Source: Kappaphycus alvarezii (lineage: Eukaryota > Rhodophyta > Florideophyceae > Gigartinales > Solieriaceae). Taken from it: 64,000 nucleotides of DNA. The notes under the pieces are model-generated. The model was not told the DNA's origin and made no database searches. It saw nothing but the letters and a program-made list of their open reading frames with translations. Shown here piece by piece: positions 58,891 through 64,000 of this stretch. Positions within the stretch are counted from its first letter, which is position 1. Every line of letters starts with the position of its first letter. The stretch is from the NCBI GenBank assembly GCA_002205965.3, contig NADL03000513.1:2170001-2234000 (forward strand), given 5' to 3'. The position numbers were made by a program, and so were the translations under genes.

Positions 58891-60443
58891 ATTTTAAAGG
58901 TTGGCAACTAGGTTTCAATATGCATGACTATCGTAAAAAACTAAGAACCCAACCACATAGTGGAACTTCTAAACTGCTGACGTATAATTGAATGTGAAAG
59001 ATAATGACTAGTTGACATGGCTTTTAGAATCAGGTCCAGATTCTGGTCCAGATTCTAAAATACACGTCAATGTGCAAATTTTGTTTCTCCGCACAGTTTT
59101 CTACACCAAATGTAGACAAATGTGCGCAGTAAAAGTGTATTTTGTGCCATTACCTAGGCCAACCTCCAAAATAGAAACTGCAGGAGAGTAAGAAGTCATG
59201 GCGACATAGGTGGCCCGTCTGGTCTCTTTAATTTTATGTTTTTTCTTTTTTTCAATTGGTTTTTGTTTATTTATTACATGCACTGCCATTGAAGACGAGG
59301 CGAAATCGGCCAGTTGAGAACTCGATTCCCCTTCTGACCGCCATTTACCATGTTTTCCTTTTGGATTCTGCCTTACCAGCCCTCTCAGCTGTCGAAGCTG
59401 GGCAACCCATAGGAGAGGCGGGACGATCAAAGGTCCGAAAACGGTAAACAGGAAGAGTATTTACAGTAGGACGTGAAATGGCGCTCAAAATGAGTCGCGT
59501 CTTAAACTTGATGAGCTTGGGAAGAGAGTGAGAATTTTTGAAAATTTGAACAAAACAAGGGCTCTCTTTGGTTCAGTTCAAACCCTACTTCGATACCCTG
59601 CTGAAGGAACAGTAAATATATAGAACGTGCAGTGTGATAAAGACAGGGTTGACTGTACCTGAAAGAGTCACAGAAAGAGATGGAGGAGACCTATTATCTC
59701 AAATACTTGAGGATGAGAGGATCAGAGACATAACGAGTAAGGAATTATTTTTGTTTCAGCCACGAGCTTTCTCTGGCGTTCAGAGTGGTGGGGATTGTAC
59801 ACAAATTCCGGATTTTCAGCATGAAAGGTGTGTTGGTTAGAACAACACCGAATAAAATTGCCTTGGAATGACAGAGTTTATCGAGCGTTTATCGGAAAAG
59901 TAAAGGAGAAATAGAGTGAGTTTTTACACCTAGCCTTCGGAGAGCTGGCGCCGGGGGAGCTTCAAAATGTGCGTTGAGGAACAGAGAAAGTGCCAGACGT
60001 TTTCGTCATTAAAGTGACCTACATTATGCATTTCAGGAATCTGTCGCGCCCGTTGTGGCAGCTCCGGCCTGGTTGGCGCGGATAATTACTTCATGGCCAG
60101 GCCCCACTCCCGCCGTCCTTCTGGGAGGCACATAATTTTATTGTTCTAAGTTCTACAATTAAAATATATGGAGCTCAACTCCATTCGTTCAGCTCGGCGC
60201 CCTAGTTTATACTCCCTTTCGGGCTACAATACCGCTCCCATATTTTCCTACATTACTGGCACGAAAAACTGCGACGTGTTGATTATGCAAAGCAGGTTTC
60301 GTGTGGGCGTTGTTGTTAAGCACGCGACCATCTTGATTAGTGTCTTTCGCAGCGCACGACGCTAACGCTGTAGTATACCGTCTACCTACAGTTTAAGATA
60401 TGCAGATATAATTAGTTAAGAAGTATCGTCTGCAGGGTTCAAG
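58891..60443. other. Intergenic, no recognised gene
   Basis: It holds a direct repeat of CAGATTCTGG at about 59038-59055 and short open frames on both strands with no motif. The normal base composition is restored from about 59.1 kb. It may contain the decayed 5' part of Gypsy relic 4. Confidence 0.45.
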
Positions 60444-61970
60444 GTTTCCCCGGCTGAGTTGGTCTTGTCGAGATCACCGCCCGCTTTGGCTATTGAGGAT
60501 GAACCTGAAATAACATTAGGATCTTCCCCGGGAACCGACTACCAAAAGCGGCGCGCGTGGTTGAAGGCATTGATGAGTACCGCTCGAGAAAACATGGGAA
60601 GGACAGAAGGAGAGATACAAACGAAACTTTGACGCGCGAGTGCGGAAGATGAGGCAGCGACTGAAGTCCGGTGGATACGCTTTTGTGCGGAAAGAATACT
60701 TCGCGACAGACGCGCCCAAGCACAAAATTGCGCCAATCGCAGATGGTCCGTTTCGAGTGGTCTCTGTCAGAGGTGATACTGTGGTGTTGGATATCCAAGG
60801 AGAATACGAGAGAATCTCGATAGATAGGGTAGTCCCTGCACCGGCGCCTGCAGTTGCAAATGATCGCGAAAGTGATGGACAAGAACAAGAAGGATACCCA
60901 CCTGGGAATTATGTATCGTCAAGAGACAAGGTAAACTCTGGTGTTCCCAAGGAGGGTCGAAGCCCATCACATGACAAGGCGGGTGAGCCCGAATTGGAGA
61001 CATAGCGTGAGCGCGAGGAGGCGGGGTCAAGTGCGGAATCGCGCAAGGCGAGTGAGCCGGAACCATCCGTGTCGCGTACAGTGAACTTGGCCCCTAATTT
61101 TAATCAAAACGTTATTCGCGGGCTCACAGATTTACCTCCCCTAATGGGAAAAATCAGGCAAGAAGGCGGAAAACTGACCAATCAGGTGACACCAATTGTT
61201 TTCAGACGATCTGGATTGGGTGGCACTCCCAGAGAGGCGCCTCTAATGGTTGATACCGAAGTGGCTCTGTCTTCACTCGCTGTAAATGCTACGGCAGATG
61301 GCTCCCCCTCGTCTCCATCGGGAGCTCCCGTCTTGACAAGTCGGGGTGAACCCAAGACCTCGGGTTCTCCCACATGTTCTCCGTATCCACCTATGCTGGA
61401 TTGCAATGAACTTCCGGATAATTCCGATAGCGTAGAAAGCCCACCCCCACTGGGGGAAGTCTCATAGCTATCAGTCGACTCGGCCCAGAAGAACTCATGT
61501 GCGGACTCGACCGCGATATCCAAGACAATAGCCGAGGAGAATCCCTCTAGGAAGGTGTCATTCGCGTTACCGCCTACAATTATTACTGACACCGGACCGA
61601 CCCCGACTACCGTAGAAGGAACGGGAAAACCTGACGGACAGAACGAGGCAGTAAGGGAGGTCCCTTCTGACTCGGGATCAACCTTCTCCCGATTCAGAAC
61701 AAGAGGTCGGGACCGACAACAAACGGCTCGAGCCAAGGGCAGTTCAGAGAATCTGGATCGGTAGTACGTAATCGACAAGCTTGTCGAGAAGAGTGAAGCC
61801 GAGGACGGGACGGTGCTATACAGAGTCCGATGGTACGGGTATGGTCTGTTTTCAGACACCTGTGAGCCCATTGGAAATATCCAGCGTAGCCATGTAAGGC
61901 GGTTCCATAAATGGACGAAGACCCCGTTGCCAGACAGTCTGGAAGATGCTCAAGGTGGCTGAACCCAGTG
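60444..61970 (+). pseudogene. Ty3/Gypsy relic 4: integrase C-terminus and chromodomain
   Basis: Integrase C-terminal region: VSPAELVLSRSPPALAIEDE (60444 on) and, after a one-base shift near 60600, ERYKRNFDARVRKMRQRLKS, GGYAFVRKEYFATDAPKHKI, ADGPFRVVSVRGDTVVLDIQ (GPY/F-like beta barrel). The second frame then runs 60607 to 61969 and is crossed only by TAG codons at 61003, 61465 and 61762. After a long Pro/Ser/Glu-rich linker, a chromodomain ends it: DKLVEKSEAEDGTVLYRVRW, YGYGLFSDTCEPIGNIQRSH, VRRFHKW (61777-61908), with the aromatic cage region partly changed. Chromodomains target such elements to histone H3-marked chromatin. RT and the integrase core are absent. Confidence 0.8.
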
Positions 61971-64000
61971 GAAATCGAGATCACTCGGGCCCCATCCGTA
62001 ATTTTAACGGGGGGATGAAAATCAGATTCCGGTATTTCCTTTGGGTCTATCTCGACAAGCGGCAAGTCAAGACGGAGGTTATTGAATGTACCGGGGCTCC
62101 CTCGTGTTGAACCAGGTCACCTAGTCACCATTACAAATTCTCAAGAGATCGCACGGCCGGGCGGCGAGAGTTCGTCGTGAAGAACACTCGGGCATGACGG
62201 TTGTCGTTAACATTATGAGGGACTGCCCTTGGCGGGTCTAAGGACGGGAATTCCCGCAGGTATACTGGAATTTTCGAGAATGACCGTTAATCATCAACCT
62301 TCGTGGCTTCACGCCCCTCTTCCCTATTGTTGTTCACCTATGTGTTTTCACTTTTATCTATCGGGTTCTCCTATCTTAACTTATGCAATTGCCGCAACGG
62401 GATATAACTCTTTCCTGGTATACGGGAACTGACCCTGGCGGTTCATGGGATTAACCTTTCTTTTTGCTCTTCATGTAACCCGCCTTTTTGAAACTCTCTC
62501 TTTTTCGTCTATTGTGACACTTTTAACTACGTTTATCGTGATGTAGCTCTCCTCGTGGGTCAATTCTTTTGGGGAATTCCCACCTGGGCCGTAATATGCG
62601 GGAAACCCCCACTCCTATTGGAACATCAAGAGTAACTCTCGCTTTAAACTATGGGAACATCCGATCTAAATATGTGGATTATCCAAAAATACACTACTAC
62701 TTCGAGTCATGCAGCAAGGCAATGTTTATGGTACGTCTGCAGTGCGCGGCATCGCGATGGGAATCTACGGAAAATCGCCCCCTACCCCTACCTTCGTGAG
62801 GCTACAAAGGGGATCGGGACTTCGCACGTTAATCAATACGGGAACGGACCCGCGCGACTAAGTTGTCATAACCACCTCGGAGATCCGCGCAACGGAAGCA
62901 GCAGTCATACAGTAAATCCAGAATATGATTGATGCGGTCTCGCGTAACTTCTCTCCCGGTGCTGGACATCTCGACGGGACGATTTTCGTCACTGAACTAA
63001 CTGAGTGAGCCCAGCTGACGACGATGCGGTGAACCGCCCCTCCAATGCGTGTATCGCGACAGAGTATCGCCGCGATGAACGCGAAGGTACTCATCCGGCA
63101 TTTCGGAATAACGTTCCCAGTGGAGGGAAAAGACGACGGACGCGGGAAGATTCCCTGGGAAAAACTCGTTAACGCAATACTGCTCTAGGATCCTGGTTTC
63201 GTTGTAACCTGCATGGTCAAACCAGGGGGCCGCAGCGAACAATTCGCGATGCCAAATGCGTTTCTCCCGATGAAGAACTCAGGATTCGGGAACAACTTGG
63301 CTTGCGTTTGGAGAGCTACGTATAAGTTGCGGTAACGAGTTGCATCTCGAGTCGTAAGGGGTTTTTGTTCTGCGTCTTTTGGCGTTGATGTCGTCCCAGG
63401 TGTCGCTTCCGGCCCGACAGTGTCCGCCGGTATCGGGAGAAGGCGACGGCATGTCCGGATGGTCGGGGGGTGGAAGACAATACGATATCGTGAGAGAGAA
63501 TCTGCGTGTCGGGTGTGAAGAATGAGTGACGGTCCCCAGGGATTGATGGCAGAGTAGCGGTGAAGGAGTTAGTTTGCCTGTTAGGTTTGGAGGTCAGGGC
63601 ACCCCAAGAATTGACGCGACCTCGCGACTTATACCCCAAGGCATGATGAATTGTTGCGCACACGCGACTTCTTAATTTGGGACACCCCCTTACCCATGGG
63701 GACTGTCGTCGGGTGAATCCTTCGAAGACTGGGACGGTACACGGTGGCGGCTAGCGAGGTTGTGAGAAGGTTGGTATTTTCAGGATGACTCGTATGTGTC
63801 GGGTACACCTCCCCCTCGCCAAGGTGGCACGTTTCATTGAGACATCCCCGTAATACTGGGAACCCTCCAAATAAGTTGACCTATCGCGTGAACGCATTTG
63901 CTACAAATGGACTGAACTGCCATAGCCAGGATGGCGACGTGCAGATCGACAGTTTTGGTTTACCCTTGTCATGTTTTGGATACCCCTTTCACTGTACAAT
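61971..64000. other. 3' flank of Gypsy relic 4, possible LTR; no gene seen
   Basis: A purine run, CGGGGGGA, at about 62009-62015 is followed by TGAAAATC. It could be the polypurine tract and 3' LTR start, but the matching 5' LTR is not in the window, so this is unproven. Open frames downstream to 64000 show no motif. Confidence 0.35.

Noticed and set aside
61182..61871. 229-codon minus-strand open frame
   Set aside because: Antisense of the Gypsy relic 4 linker and chromodomain; the plus frame carries recognised domains.

Overview
The window is a stretch of nuclear DNA from a eukaryote, dominated by decayed transposable elements. Evidence for a eukaryote is a VPS41 gene, Ty3/Gypsy, Ty1/Copia, hAT, Tc1/mariner and PIF/Harbinger-type sequences, and an absence of operon-like packing. 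The Gypsy polyproteins resemble those I associate with oomycetes and algae. Together with intron-poor host genes this suggests a protist or macroalga (I lean to a red alga), but the species cannot be fixed from the sequence alone. A dispersed 5-bp repeat, TACAG/CTGTA, often arranged as GTACAGTAC/GTACTGTAC palindromes, punctuates the intergenic DNA.

Only three host-type genes are well supported. (1) The left edge (1-2055, minus strand) holds most of a VPS41 homologue, cut by the window edge. (2) and (3) A tandem pair of related three-pass membrane proteins lies at 32.6-34.1 kb (two frameshifts, probable pseudogene) and 35.66-37.07 kb (intact, 469 aa). They are separated by a dense TACAG/CTGTA block. 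I do not recognise the family.

Layout of the rest: a LINE-like C-terminal fragment (3.3-3.8 kb); a Tc1/mariner transposase relic (5.1-6.1 kb, minus); a Harbinger-like relic (8.0-8.5 kb); two Gypsy gag-pol relics facing away from each other (8.9-13.6 kb minus, 14.4-18.4 kb plus); a degenerate transposase, possibly piggyBac-like (20.2-22.7 kb); a small unrecognised protein repeat present four times (7.1, 24.2, 24.8 and 29.9 kb); Copia element A with both 105-bp LTRs (25.2-29.8 kb, minus); a second Harbinger-like relic (30.4-31 kb); a complete hAT element with 23-bp terminal inverted repeats and a perfect 8-bp target duplication (37.8-41.8 kb); Copia element B with two 106-bp LTRs (42.5-47.0 kb, plus); a truncated Gypsy pol (51.1-53.05 kb, minus); an AT-rich island of about 5.8 kb (53.05-58.9 kb) ending in a Copia RNase H fragment; and the 3' end of a chromodomain Gypsy element (60.4-62.0 kb, plus) whose reading frame is crossed by three amber codons.

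None of the retroelement polyproteins is intact in the sequence as given. All carry in-frame stops and frameshifts. The hAT transposase is also split over three frames although its termini are perfect. The two Copia elements share a primer binding site matching the anticodon region of initiator tRNA-Met, as in Drosophila copia, and in element B the gag ATG lies inside that site.
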